Positions 1 to 8,184 of a stretch of 64,000 nucleotides of DNA are shown piece after piece. The stretch is from Rhodovulum sp. P5 (GTDB lineage: Bacteria; Pseudomonadota; Alphaproteobacteria; Rhodobacterales; Rhodobacteraceae), in NCBI RefSeq assembly GCF_002079305.1, contig NZ_CP015039.1:4073335-4137334 (forward strand). The letters are read 5' to 3'. Position 1 is the first letter of the stretch. Each line of letters begins with the position of its first letter. The notes below the pieces were generated by a model that searched no databases, was not told the DNA's origin, and saw only the letters and a list, made by a program, of their open reading frames with translations. The position numbers and the translations under genes were made by a program.

Positions 1-2
1 CC

Positions 3-800
3 GAAATCGTTGTCATCAGCTTCGAGGGGGAGCACCTTCTGGGCCTTGCGGTGGATGTCATCTGCCGGATCGCGACCTTCGGGGAACAGCAGTTGACCAC
101 CGTTCCGGCGCTGCTTGGCGGCGGTAAATCCGCGCTGGGCTTGATGGTGACCGAGGACGACGGAACCCAGACCTATGTCATAAGGGTGGAGTATCTGCGC
201 GAGGATCCGGACCTGAAGTCCATCGCGGGGCTGTCCGGCCCCGTGACCGAGACCGACGGCCGGCCTGCAAAGAAAGGCGACGCGGCCGCAAGGAATGACA
301 CCGCGAAGCAGGCCCATGACGACGGCAGGCCCGCCTCGAACACGATCATCCACGAACGCAAGCGCTATGTGGTGTTCGAGGCCTGCAGCACATTCGCGAT
401 CCCGATCGAAAAGATCATCCGGATCCTCGAACCACCGAAAAAGATCACGCCCTTTCCCGATACGGGGGGCGGTATCCTCGGCCTGTTTTCCGTGGACGGG
501 CAGCCGACGACACTGGTTTGCCTTTGCCGCTACCTTCACCTTGGCGCACCGGCCGAGACCGACAAGCGCCGCGTGCTTCTGGCCGGGGACGAAGACCGCC
601 AGATCGGCATTCTGGTCAACTCCGTGGACGGGATCGAAACCTCTACCTGGCGGGCAGAGAATACCGAACCCTCGGCGTTTCTTGAGCAGATGGTCAAGCT
701 TGGCCGCCCCGAGGCGCAGGTCGTTCTGCCCCGTCTGGATGTAGATGCCCTGTCGGCCCGGATTGCGCGCGGAAATCGTGCAATGTCGGTCTTCGCTTAA
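3..800 (+). CDS. Tandem CheW-domain protein, 3' part only
   Basis: The reading frame is open from the first bases of the window, so the 5' end lies upstream. The visible part has two CheW-like segments. The first is the tail of one domain (FEGEHLLGLAVDVICRI, then a closing VIRVEYL strand). After a hydrophilic linker a nearly complete second domain follows (YVVFEACSTFAIPIEKI, GGGILGLFSVDGQP, GILVNSVDGIE). CheW domains couple chemoreceptors to CheA in the cytoplasm; a protein with two of them could be a scaffold or adaptor. No CheA kinase motifs are visible in this part. It ends 60 bases before gvpN on the same strand, so co-expression with the gas vesicle genes is possible but not shown. Confidence 0.75.
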   Translation, partial: EIVVISFEGEHLLGLAVDVICRIATFGEQQLTTVPALLGGGKSALGLMVTEDDGTQTYVIRVEYLREDPDLKSIAGLSGPVTETDGRPAKKGDAAARNDTAKQAHDDGRPASNTIIHERKRYVVFEACSTFAIPIEKIIRILEPPKKITPFPDTGGGILGLFSVDGQPTTLVCLCRYLHLGAPAETDKRRVLLAGDEDRQIGILVNSVDGIETSTWRAENTEPSAFLEQMVKLGRPEAQVVLPRLDVDALSARIARGNRAMSVFA

Positions 801-859
801 GCCGTCTTTAAGGTGAAAGGCTTTTAACTAAAGCCGTAGAAAACGGTGAGGACGCAGAA

Positions 860-1822
860 GTGACGGTTCCCAAACCAGAGGCGGGTCATGCGCCCGGTGT
901 CCAGTTGGACGTGATCGACAATCCCTGGCTTGGGCTGCAAAGCCGGCACGGGTTTTTCCAGAACGCAGAAATCACCGATATCATGGCCCGGGCGCTGTCC
1001 TATGTGCGTGCGGGGGTCTGCGTTCACTTCTCCGGCATGGCCGGCCTTGGCAAGACCACGATGGCGCTTCGGATCGCCGAGGCGCTGGGCCGCCCGGTGT
1101 CCTTCATGACCGGAAACGAATGGCTGACCACCAAGGACTTCATCGGCGGCCAGATCGGAGAGACGACCTCCACCGTTGTCGACAAATACGTGCAAAGCGT
1201 GCGCCGGTCAGAGACGACGACCCGGGCGGACTGGAAGGACTCCATCCTCGCCGTGTCGATGGAGCGGGGTTACACGCTGGTCTACGATGAATTCACCCGC
1301 GCTTCTCCGGCCGCCAATGCCGCGCTTCTGTCGGTCTTGGAGGAGGGGGTTCTGGTGTCCACCGATCACACCAGCACCCGCACCTATATCGAGGCCCACC
1401 CCGATTTCCGCATCATCCTGACCTCGAACCCGCACGACTATCAGGGCGTGAACATGGCGCCTGACGCGCTGGTCGACCGGATGGTGACCCTGCGTCTGAA
1501 AGAGCCGTCGGCCGAAACGCTGGCCGGGATCGTCGCGGCGCGCAGCGGGCTCGATCCCGAAAACAGCCGCCGCATCGTCCATCTGGTGCTGCGTGCGCGG
1601 GAAAGTTTCGACGTGCATGGCCTGTCGTCGATGCGCACCAGCATCCTGATCGCGCGCCTTGCCGCGCCGCTTGAGATGGCCGGACAACTGACCGCCGCGG
1701 CGTTGGCCCAGATCGCGTCGGACGTCCTTTCGGGACGCGGGGCAGAGATCGGTCCGCAAGATATCGAACATGCGCTCGACCCGCAGACAGCGCAACAGAT
1801 GCAACGGATCGTGGGGGCATAG
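860..1822 (+). CDS. gvpN: Gas vesicle AAA ATPase GvpN
   Basis: GvpN is a MoxR/CbbQ-like AAA+ ATPase needed for growth of gas vesicles beyond the small bicone stage. The 320-residue product has Walker A GMAGLGKT at about residues 59-66, Walker B TLVYDEF at 139-145 and a sensor-like ILTSN at 186-190. The segment TTKDFIGGQIGETTSTVVDKY is typical of the family. The start is GTG at 860, the first in-frame start after the short gap from the CheW gene. It opens the plus-strand gvp run, and the next gene starts 2 bases after its stop. The identification is firm from the motifs and the gvp neighbours. Confidence 0.95.
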   Translation: MTVPKPEAGHAPGVQLDVIDNPWLGLQSRHGFFQNAEITDIMARALSYVRAGVCVHFSGMAGLGKTTMALRIAEALGRPVSFMTGNEWLTTKDFIGGQIGETTSTVVDKYVQSVRRSETTTRADWKDSILAVSMERGYTLVYDEFTRASPAANAALLSVLEEGVLVSTDHTSTRTYIEAHPDFRIILTSNPHDYQGVNMAPDALVDRMVTLRLKEPSAETLAGIVAARSGLDPENSRRIVHLVLRARESFDVHGLSSMRTSILIARLAAPLEMAGQLTAAALAQIASDVLSGRGAEIGPQDIEHALDPQTAQQMQRIVGA

Positions 1823-1824
1823 GG

Positions 1825-2049
1825 ATGAAACGACCCAAGACATGCATGCCGAAAACCGCGCGCCAGACGTCGACCGCCGTGGCGCGCACCCGCAAGGAAG
1901 CCGCGATCCATCTTGTCCGGGTCGAGTTCGACATGAACCGGCTGGAAATGGGGATCGACCAGGCGCAAGAGCGGGTCACGCGCTATGCCGAGGAATTGCG
2001 CCAGCGCCAGCGCGAACGCGACACCCTCCTGAACATCCTGAAGTCCTGA
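1825..2049 (+). CDS. Small basic coiled-coil protein in the gvp operon
   Basis: This 74-residue protein was not recognised by family. Its N-terminal third is rich in Lys, Arg and Thr. From about residue 25 it is a charged heptad-like helix (MNRLEMGIDQAQERVTRYAE, then ELRQRQRERDTLLNIL), consistent with a coiled coil. It starts 2 bases after gvpN and is followed 31 bases later by gvpO, so it is almost certainly in the same transcript. Small helical proteins of unknown role are common in proteobacterial gas vesicle clusters; a part in nucleation or assembly is inference from position only. Confidence 0.65.
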   Translation: MKRPKTCMPKTARQTSTAVARTRKEAAIHLVRVEFDMNRLEMGIDQAQERVTRYAEELRQRQRERDTLLNILKS

Positions 2050-2080
2050 TTTTGCGCCACATCACGGAGGACGCGCCAAA

Positions 2081-2389
2081 ATGGAACAACCCAAGCCCGG
2101 CAGCTTCAGCACCGAGGGCGGTGCGGCTGCCATGTCGATGGTCGAGATCATCGCGCTTGCCCGCCGTGCCCTGACCGCGATGAACGGCAGCCCGATCGAC
2201 GCCGTCGCGCAATGCGAGGGCGAGGATGACGGATCGTGGCGGGTGGTGATCGACGTGGTCGAAAGCCCCGCGCGCATGGGCAACAACGATCTGCTGTGCG
2301 CCTATGAAATCCGTGTGTCGCCCCAGGGAAAGGTTGCCGGTTTCCAGCGCCTTGGCCGATATCACCGAGAGGACGGGAGCGTCGGTTGA
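2081..2389 (+). CDS. gvpO: Gas vesicle protein GvpO
   Basis: The 102-residue product carries the GvpO pattern: an N-terminal helix (MSMVEIIALARRAL), then a W-V-V-x-V-E-like strand (SWRVVIDVVES), AYEIRVSPQGKVAGFQRLGR and the closing RYHRED. GvpO proteins are soluble accessory factors required for gas vesicle formation in haloarchaea and actinobacteria; their exact action is unsettled. The ATG is preceded by GGAGGA at about 2065. The stop overlaps the TTG start of the next gene, which suggests translational coupling with the GvpJ-like protein. Confidence 0.88.
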   Translation: MEQPKPGSFSTEGGAAAMSMVEIIALARRALTAMNGSPIDAVAQCEGEDDGSWRVVIDVVESPARMGNNDLLCAYEIRVSPQGKVAGFQRLGRYHREDGSVG

Positions 2390-2712
2390 GCTTCGAGGTC
2401 CAAAGCCCCATTCACAATGACAGCCTTGCCGAGGTGCTGGAACGCATCCTCGACAAGGGCATCGTGATTGCGGGCGATATCTCGATCTCGCTGGTCGGGA
2501 TCGAGCTTTTGACCATCCGGCTGCGCCTGCTGATCGCCACCGTCGACAAGGCGAAAGAGCTTGGCATCAACTGGTGGGAAAGCGACCCCCGCCTGACCAC
2601 CGCCCCCCAGACCGAACACTTGCCGCCTGCGGACTCTGCCGCCGTTGCCGAACGCCTTGACCGGCTTGAAGCGCAGATCACCCGGCTTGTCGAAATGAAG
2701 GAACTTCGCTGA
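2386..2712 (+). CDS. gvpJ: GvpA/GvpJ-family minor shell protein
   Basis: The 108-residue product has the GvpA fold core from about residue 12 to 60 ([19 protein letters not shown], then ISLVGIELLTIRLRLLIATV). A longer C-terminal tail carries a predicted helix ending ERLDRLEAQITRLVEMK. This is the layout of GvpJ-type GvpA paralogues, thought to act in nucleation or at vesicle tips. The start is TTG at 2386, overlapping the gvpO stop; no ATG lies in frame near it. The stop overlaps the gvpH ATG by one base. Assignment to J rather than M or S rests on the C-terminal extension and is less certain than the family call. Confidence 0.85.
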   Translation: MSFEVQSPIHNDSLAEVLERILDKGIVIAGDISISLVGIELLTIRLRLLIATVDKAKELGINWWESDPRLTTAPQTEHLPPADSAAVAERLDRLEAQITRLVEMKELR

Positions 2713-3287
2713 TGGACGAAAAGAACAAGGACCGGTTCCGCAAGGCCGGCGAGGAAATCGACGTGCGCCTCGGCGATCTTCTGGGGGATCTTGGGTCCGC
2801 GCTGTCAGAGATGATGGACCGGCTGGAAAGCGGGCAATCGCAAGAGGTGCGCCGCGATTACAGCGTTGACACCGGCAAGGGTCCGATCCGCGCTGAAACC
2901 GGTATCCGCGTCCGCGTGGCAGGGCAGGAGGTCGGCAGCACCCGTCAACCCCGCGCCCCGCGCCCGGTCAACCGCCCAGCGGGCAAGCCCGCCGCCCGCG
3001 CCGAAGCGGCCGCACCGGCCAGCCCCAAACCGCGGCCGATCGCGGCTGACATCTTCAGCGATGGCGGGCAGTGGCAACTGGTCGCCGACCTGCCGGGTAT
3101 CGACGCAGATGGCCTGACCCTGTCGGAGGAGGGCGCGGAACTCGTCGTTGCCGCCACCGGCCGTGGCCGCAGGTTCGAGGGCCGGTTCACAATGCCGGAG
3201 GGCCTTGGCCTTGCCGACCTTTCCGTTTCCCTCAACAACGGGATTCTTGAGATCACCGCCGAGTTGCCCGGTGAGGCGGACACATGA
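2712..3287 (+). CDS. gvpH: Gas vesicle protein GvpH (Hsp20-like)
   Basis: The product has 191 residues. An acidic N-terminus (residues 1-45) is followed by a Pro/Ala/Arg-rich linker at about 75-105. A C-terminal Hsp20/alpha-crystallin-like domain covers about 107-188 (DIFSDGGQWQLVADLPGID, then LVVAATGRGRRFEGRFTMP and SLNNGILEITAELPG). GvpH of this type acts as a small chaperone in gas vesicle assembly and can bind GvpA. It overlaps the preceding gene by 1 base and gvpF by 4 bases, so it sits inside the translationally coupled operon. The linker composition is simply that of a flexible spacer. Confidence 0.88.
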   Translation: MDEKNKDRFRKAGEEIDVRLGDLLGDLGSALSEMMDRLESGQSQEVRRDYSVDTGKGPIRAETGIRVRVAGQEVGSTRQPRAPRPVNRPAGKPAARAEAAAPASPKPRPIAADIFSDGGQWQLVADLPGIDADGLTLSEEGAELVVAATGRGRRFEGRFTMPEGLGLADLSVSLNNGILEITAELPGEADT

Positions 3288-4048
3288 TCTATCTTTACGG
3301 ATTGCTGGAACCCGGGTGCGAGGTGCCCGAGGCCCTGACCGGTCTGGACGGCGTGACCGGGCCGGTCGACCTGACGCCGCTGCCCCAGGGCACGCTGATC
3401 CACGGGGCCCATGACGGGACCGAGATCAGGCCCAAGCGCCGTTACCTTCTGGCCCATACCAAGGTTCTGGAAACGGCCGCGAGTGACGCGCCGGTTCTGC
3501 CCATGCGGTTTGGCATGTGGGCCAAGGATGTGGCCGAAGTCGCCGACCTGCTGGACGCCCGCGAAGGCCAGATCGTAAGCGCCTTCGACCGGATTCGGGG
3601 GCAGGTGGAACTTGGGCTGAGGATCGATTTCCCGCGCGAGGCGGCCCTGTTCGCGACCCTTCAGGCGGAGCCCGCGCTGGCCGCGGAACGCGACAAGCTG
3701 ATGGCGGCGCGCACGCCAAATCACTTCGCACAGGCCGAATTCGGACGCAAACTCGCCGAACGGCTGGATGCCCGGCGGGGCGCGGCGCAGAAGGAACTGC
3801 TGGCATGGCTGAGGCCGCAACTGACATCGCATGTTCTGGGCAAGCCGGAAAGCGACGTGCAGGTTCTGGCCGCCGATGTGCTGATCCCCGCCGATCAGCA
3901 GCAGACCTTCGCCGCGGCGGTAGAGGCACTGGCCGCCGTCTGTGATTTCGCACCGGGGGCAGAGCCGCAAATCCGCCTGATCGGCCCCGTGCCGCCCTTC
4001 AATTTCGTCAAGGTTTCGCTCTCGCCCCACAGAACGGAGGCTGCGTAA
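3284..4048 (+). CDS. gvpF: Gas vesicle protein GvpF/GvpL
   Basis: This is a 254-residue member of the GvpF/L family. It shows the N-terminal MIYLYGLLEPG strand, the central VLPMRFGMWA motif (about residues 79-88) and the C-terminal GPVPPFNFVKV signature. GvpF is an assembly factor that binds GvpA and is found at the surface that contacts the vesicle. The ATG at 3284 overlaps the end of gvpH (ATGA) and the stop overlaps gvpG by one base. Among the four F/L relatives in this cluster this is the most canonical copy, so the symbol gvpF is used here only. Confidence 0.9.
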   Translation: MIYLYGLLEPGCEVPEALTGLDGVTGPVDLTPLPQGTLIHGAHDGTEIRPKRRYLLAHTKVLETAASDAPVLPMRFGMWAKDVAEVADLLDAREGQIVSAFDRIRGQVELGLRIDFPREAALFATLQAEPALAAERDKLMAARTPNHFAQAEFGRKLAERLDARRGAAQKELLAWLRPQLTSHVLGKPESDVQVLAADVLIPADQQQTFAAAVEALAAVCDFAPGAEPQIRLIGPVPPFNFVKVSLSPHRTEAA

Positions 4049-4281
4049 TGGGACTCTTGGGAAAACTGCTGACCCTGCCCGTCAAGGGGCCGATGGATGC
4101 CTCGGTCTGGGTGGCCGAAAAGATCCACGAGGCTGCCGAGAAGGAATGGAACGACCCCGTGGCGTTGAAAGCGCAGCTTTCCGATGCGGAACGGCGCCTT
4201 GTCGCGGGCGAGATCTCGGAAGACGAATATGACGAGATCGAGGAAGCCCTGCTCGAACGGCTGCATATGGCCAAGGGATGA
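4048..4281 (+). CDS. gvpG: Gas vesicle protein GvpG
   Basis: This short 77-residue protein starts with MGLLGKLLTLPVKGPM, followed by AEKIHEAAEKEWNDP and an acidic helical C-terminus (GEISEDEYDEIEEALLERL). This matches the GvpG family closely in length and sequence. GvpG is a small accessory protein that works with GvpF in vesicle assembly. It is placed directly after gvpF, as in many gvp clusters, and overlaps both neighbours by 1-4 bases. Confidence 0.93.
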   Translation: MGLLGKLLTLPVKGPMDASVWVAEKIHEAAEKEWNDPVALKAQLSDAERRLVAGEISEDEYDEIEEALLERLHMAKG

Positions 4282-6376
4282 CGGGGCCGGGCCTGCATGT
4301 GGAGGTGACCGACGCCGCCACCCGAGGTGTGATCCGCCTGTCCCGCCGCGATCTTGCCGCTTTGAACCTGCGGCCCGGCGACACGGTTTGCGCCACCGCC
4401 GGGCGGGCCTGCCACGGCCGGGTCAGCGTCGGCGCGGTTGCGGAAGGGAGCGCGCTGCTCGACCGCGATCTGGCTGCGAATTGCGACACGTCTCAGGATG
4501 GGCGGGTCTTTCTGCGACCGGCCGATCTGCCCCGGATCGAAACGCTTGCTGTGCAACTGGACACGCCCGCCCCGGTCGAACCGGCGGACCTGTCGGACGC
4601 CCTGTTCGACATGGCCCTGACCGAGGGCGACCGCCTGTCGCTGACCCTGCCGCAGGGCCGTACCGTCGGGGTCGAGGTGATGTCGGTTTCGCCCGGCGGC
4701 GCCGGACTCCTCGGGGCCGAAACCTTGGTCACGGTCCAGAACCGGCCGGGAGAGGACGACCGTCTGGCCGGTATCGGCGGGATGGCAACGCAGATCCGGC
4801 GGGTGCGCGAAATGATCGTCGCGCCCCTTGTCCGCCCGGAACTGTTTGAACGACTGGGTATTTCCGCGCCCCGCGGCGTGCTGTTCTCCGGCCCCCCGGG
4901 ATCGGGCAAGACCCTGCTGGCCCGGGCCGTTGCGGCCGAGACGAAGGCCGCCTTTTTCCACCTCAACGGCCCCGAGATCATCTCCAAGCATTACGGCGAC
5001 AGCGAGGCTGCGCTCCGCCGCCTGTTCGAGGCCGCCGAGAAACAGGCGCCCAGCATCGTCTTCATCGACGAGATCGATGCTATTGCCCCCCGCCGCGATG
5101 ATCTGTCCGGCGACAAGCAGGTCGAACGGCGGGTGGTGGCGCAACTTCTGACCCTGATGGACGGGTTGTCCGACCGGGGCCGGATCGTGGTGATGGCGGC
5201 CACCAACCTGCCAGACGCGCTGGATCCCGCGTTGCGCCGTCCGGGGCGGTTCGACCGTGAGATCCGGTTTTCGCCGCCCGATGCGGCCCAAAGGCGCGAC
5301 ATTCTCGAGGTGCATCTTGCGAAGTCGCCGCTGGCCGGGGATGTCGATCTTTCCGCATTGGCGGATATCGCCCACGGTTATGTCGGCGCCGATCTGGCCG
5401 CGCTGGTGCGCGAGGCGGCCGTGGCAGCGCTTGCCCGCAGCGTAGCCGAGGCCGGGTCAGAGGCCGCCGTCGATCTGGAAAACCTCGCGATTACGCAAGC
5501 CGATCTGGAACACGGGCTGGCCGTAACCTCCCCCAGTGCTCTGCGTGACAGTGCGGTCGATGCCCCGCCGGTGCGCTGGGAAGATATCGGCGGGCTCGAT
5601 GCGCCCAAAGCGGCGCTTCAGCGCGCGGTCATGTGGCCGATGGAGCACCGGGAGCGGTTTCGGGAGCTGGGCGTTCAGCCGCCCCGCGGCATCCTGCTGA
5701 CCGGCCCGCCGGGTCGGGCAAGACACTCCTCGCCCGGGCGCTGGCCTTTGAAAGCGGGCTGAATTTCGTCCCCGTCCGCCCCCCGCGCCTGATGTCGCAA
5801 TATCTGGGGGAGGCCGAGCGCGCCGTCGCCCGCCTGTTTGAAACCGCCCGCGCGACCGCGCCCACGCTGTTGTTCTTCGATGAACTCGACGCGCTGGCCC
5901 CGCGGCGCAGCGGCAAGGATGCGGTGCTTGACCGGATCGTGGCGCAACTGCTGACCGAAATCGACGGCTGTGCCGGGCGCGATGGCGTGGTGCTTCTGGC
6001 CGCAACGAACAGGGCGGCCTCCATCGATCCGGCTTTGACCCGGCCGGGGCGGTTTGACACGGTGATCCCCCTTGGGCTGCCGGACCGCGCCGCGCGGGCC
6101 AGCATCCTGCGCGTACATCTGGCCAACCGCCCGCTGGCCGCGGATCTGGACATCGACCGGCTGGCCGGTGCGAGCGATGGCGCAAGCGGGGCCGATCTGG
6201 CCGCCCTTGTGGCAGAGGCCGCGCGCCTTGCCCTTGTCCGGATCGTGGAGACGGAAGCCCCCGCAGACTCCGGCATCACCATGGCCGATGCCGAGGCCGC
6301 GATTGAGTGGCTGCGCATCGCCAAAGCCGCCCGGTCCACCGATTTCATCTCTCCCACCCAAGGAGGCGACGCATGA
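4278..6376 (+). CDS. CDC48-like double AAA+ ATPase in gvp operon, frameshifted
   Basis: After repair this would be a protein of about 699 residues. An N-terminal beta-rich CDC48-N-like region covers residues 1-150 and is followed by two AAA+ modules. The first has Walker A GPPGSGKT at 205-212 and Walker B VFIDEID at 261-267. The second has Walker B LLFFDELDAL and the arginine-finger region ALTRPGRFD. The second Walker A is where the frame breaks: the sequence encodes TGPPGR and leaves frame, while TGPPG-SGKTLLARALAF continues in the frame one base back. One missing G near 5712-5714 explains it. CDC48/VCP proteins unfold or remodel protein complexes. The gene overlaps gvpG and the next gvp gene (ATGA at both ends), so it belongs to the operon. 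Without repair, translation stops at 5762 after 494 residues, leaving one intact AAA domain. Confidence 0.85.
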
Positions 6377-7254
6377 CACGCAAGCAACTTGCCGCGATTC
6401 TGCCCGGCCCCGCACCGCAGCCCCTGCCGAAGGGAGCCAGCGCGATCGAGGCCGCCGGCTTTACGGCCGTGTTGACTCCGGTCCCGCGGCATCTGGGCAG
6501 GGGTCGCAAGGCCCTTCTCAGACATGCCCAGCAGCGGCAGGAGTTGCTTGAGGGCATGATGCCTGCCGGCCCGGTATTGCCGGCACTTTCGGGGGCCATC
6601 CTTGCCGAACGGGACGTGCCCGTCATGTTGCAGGCCAATGCCCCGCTCTTCACCCGTCTTGCGGACACTCTTCGCGGGCGGGTGCAGTATCAGGTTCAGG
6701 TGTCTTGGGATGAGGCCGCCGCACCGGCCCGGTTCGGTGACCCCGCGGGGCTTGACGCCGTGCGGGAGGGGCTCTCTGCGCGCATCGGCGACATGCTGGG
6801 CCTTGTGTCCGAAGAAATGGTGGCGCTGCCGATCCGGGACGCGGTGATCTTCAATGCCGCTCTTCTTGTGGCCGAAAATGAGATACCGGCCCTCGATCAG
6901 ACGGTCGAGGCCGTCGATGCGATCTGGACGGACGGCTTTTCCATTCGGCAGATCGGCCCGTCGCCTGCGGTGTCGTTTTGCAGCCTCGGGCTTCGGCAGG
7001 TTTCATCGCGTGCGATTCAGAAGGCCCGCGACCGGCTGGGGCTGAGCGGGGATCTTGACGCCGAGGCGATCCGTTCCGCGCGTCGTCATGCCCTGATGTC
7101 CGCGAAGGACGATGTGAGAGAGCGGGTCAAGACGGCGGCCGACATTCTGGAGGTTTTGACGGCCTGTCCCGAGGCCGAAAAAGGATTTCACCACGCCTTT
7201 GTCTGGTGGGAGGGCCGGGCCGGCCCCAAAACCGAGGAAAGGGCCGCGGCATGA
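6373..7254 (+). CDS. GvpF/L-related protein with helical C-terminal extension
   Basis: The 293-residue product starts at ATG 6373 behind AGGAGG (6361-6366), overlapping the preceding stop. The central part keeps GvpF/L features: a beta-rich N-half (FTRLADTLRGRVQYQVQVSW), AALLVAENEIPALDQTVEAV and a degenerate terminal motif (IGPSPAVSFCSLGL, at about 200). The last 80 residues (RDRLGLSGDLDAEAIRSARR onward, ending HAFVWW) are an added helical module. It recalls the layout of a J domain but has no HPD motif. It likely acts as a gas vesicle assembly factor; the extension has no assigned role. Confidence 0.75.
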   Translation: MTRKQLAAILPGPAPQPLPKGASAIEAAGFTAVLTPVPRHLGRGRKALLRHAQQRQELLEGMMPAGPVLPALSGAILAERDVPVMLQANAPLFTRLADTLRGRVQYQVQVSWDEAAAPARFGDPAGLDAVREGLSARIGDMLGLVSEEMVALPIRDAVIFNAALLVAENEIPALDQTVEAVDAIWTDGFSIRQIGPSPAVSFCSLGLRQVSSRAIQKARDRLGLSGDLDAEAIRSARRHALMSAKDDVRERVKTAADILEVLTACPEAEKGFHHAFVWWEGRAGPKTEERAAA

Positions 7255-7967
7255 GCGGGCAACTCCTCCTTCTGGGGCTGGTTGCGGCCGGAGGCACCGA
7301 ACGGTCGGTCGACCAGCCGCATCGCCGTGTCCCTGCCGGGCCGGATATGGATGCGCTGGTCATGGCGCTTGATGACATTTCCGAGGACACCGCGTCGGAG
7401 GCCTGGGCGATCAAGGCGGCCCTTGCCCAAAATACCGTCCTGTCGGCCTATGCAGCGGCCGAAGACGTGATGCCGGTTGCCATCGGGGCGGCGTTTTCCG
7501 GCGATGCGGCCCTGTTGCAGCATCTGGAACGCTCTGCCGAGACGTTGAAACGGCAAATGGCGCAACTGGCCGGCAAGACGGAGTACCTGTTCCGCCTGCT
7601 GCCCGAGGCCCCGGCAGCAGAGCTTGCCCGGCCCGTCGTGCCCCCCCAAAGCGGTGTCGCCTATCTGAAACAACGCCGGGCAAAGCGGGACACGCGCCGG
7701 CATCTGGGCGACGATCGCAAGGCCTTTACCGACGCGGCGACTGCGGCGCTGTCCGCGGCGGCGCTGGAGTGCGTGGTGCGTCCGACCCGGTCGGGTGACG
7801 CGATCCTGGACCTCTCGCTCCTGATCCGGCGAGACCAGGTGGAGGCTCTGGTTGAGGCCGCGCGGGCCTTGTCGGACGCGGCAGAGGCGCTGAACCTGCG
7901 GATCCGGATGGTCGGCCCCTGTGCGCCGCATTCCTTCATCCCCAAGGCGGAACCCTGCGATGCCTGA
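7251..7967 (+). CDS. GvpF/L family protein
   Basis: The 238-residue product starts at ATG 7251 (ATGA overlap with the gene before). GvpF/L hallmarks are visible in order: an N-terminal LLLLGLVAAGG strand, VLSAYAAAEDVMPVAIGAAF corresponding to the VLPxRFG region, the conserved helical stretch ending AYLKQRRAKRD, and a C-terminal strand LSLLIRRDQVEAL with MVGPCAPHSFI in place of GPWPPYNF. It is likely a divergent assembly factor of the gas vesicle. The end overlaps the next small GvpA/J-like gene by 8 bases. Confidence 0.85.
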   Translation: MSGQLLLLGLVAAGGTERSVDQPHRRVPAGPDMDALVMALDDISEDTASEAWAIKAALAQNTVLSAYAAAEDVMPVAIGAAFSGDAALLQHLERSAETLKRQMAQLAGKTEYLFRLLPEAPAAELARPVVPPQSGVAYLKQRRAKRDTRRHLGDDRKAFTDAATAALSAAALECVVRPTRSGDAILDLSLLIRRDQVEALVEAARALSDAAEALNLRIRMVGPCAPHSFIPKAEPCDA

Positions 7968-8184
7968 CTCTGAATTCTCGCTGCGCTTTGCCACGTCGGA
8001 GGATGCGCTGTTCAGCAGTGACACGCGGCTGGTCGACATCGTCGATAATCTGCTGGCCAATGGTGTGGTGATCCGGGGCGAGGCCTGGCTGACCGTGGCC
8101 GATGTGGAGCTTGTGTTTCTCGGGGTCGATCTCGTTCTGGCCAATCCCGACACGATGCGGCCGGACCCGGTGAACCTGTCATGA
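7960..8184 (+). CDS. GvpA/J/M-family small gas vesicle protein
   Basis: This 74-residue GvpA relative starts at ATG 7960, overlapping the previous stop by 8 bases. The core TRLVDIVDNLLANGVVIRGE followed by AWLTVADVELVFLGVDLVLA follows the GvpA pattern ([20 protein letters not shown] then SLVGIEL). It replaces the DKGIVIDA stretch with ANGVVIRGE, as GvpM/S-type minor proteins do. These paralogues are thought to help nucleate the vesicle. It is the second of three GvpA-fold genes in the window. Which minor class it belongs to cannot be settled by eye. Confidence 0.82.
   Translation: MPDSEFSLRFATSEDALFSSDTRLVDIVDNLLANGVVIRGEAWLTVADVELVFLGVDLVLANPDTMRPDPVNLS

Noticed and set aside
5705..5725. 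Programmed frameshifting in the CDC48-like gene
   Set aside because: There is no slippery heptamer or downstream structure, and a break in the middle of a Walker A motif makes no regulatory sense.
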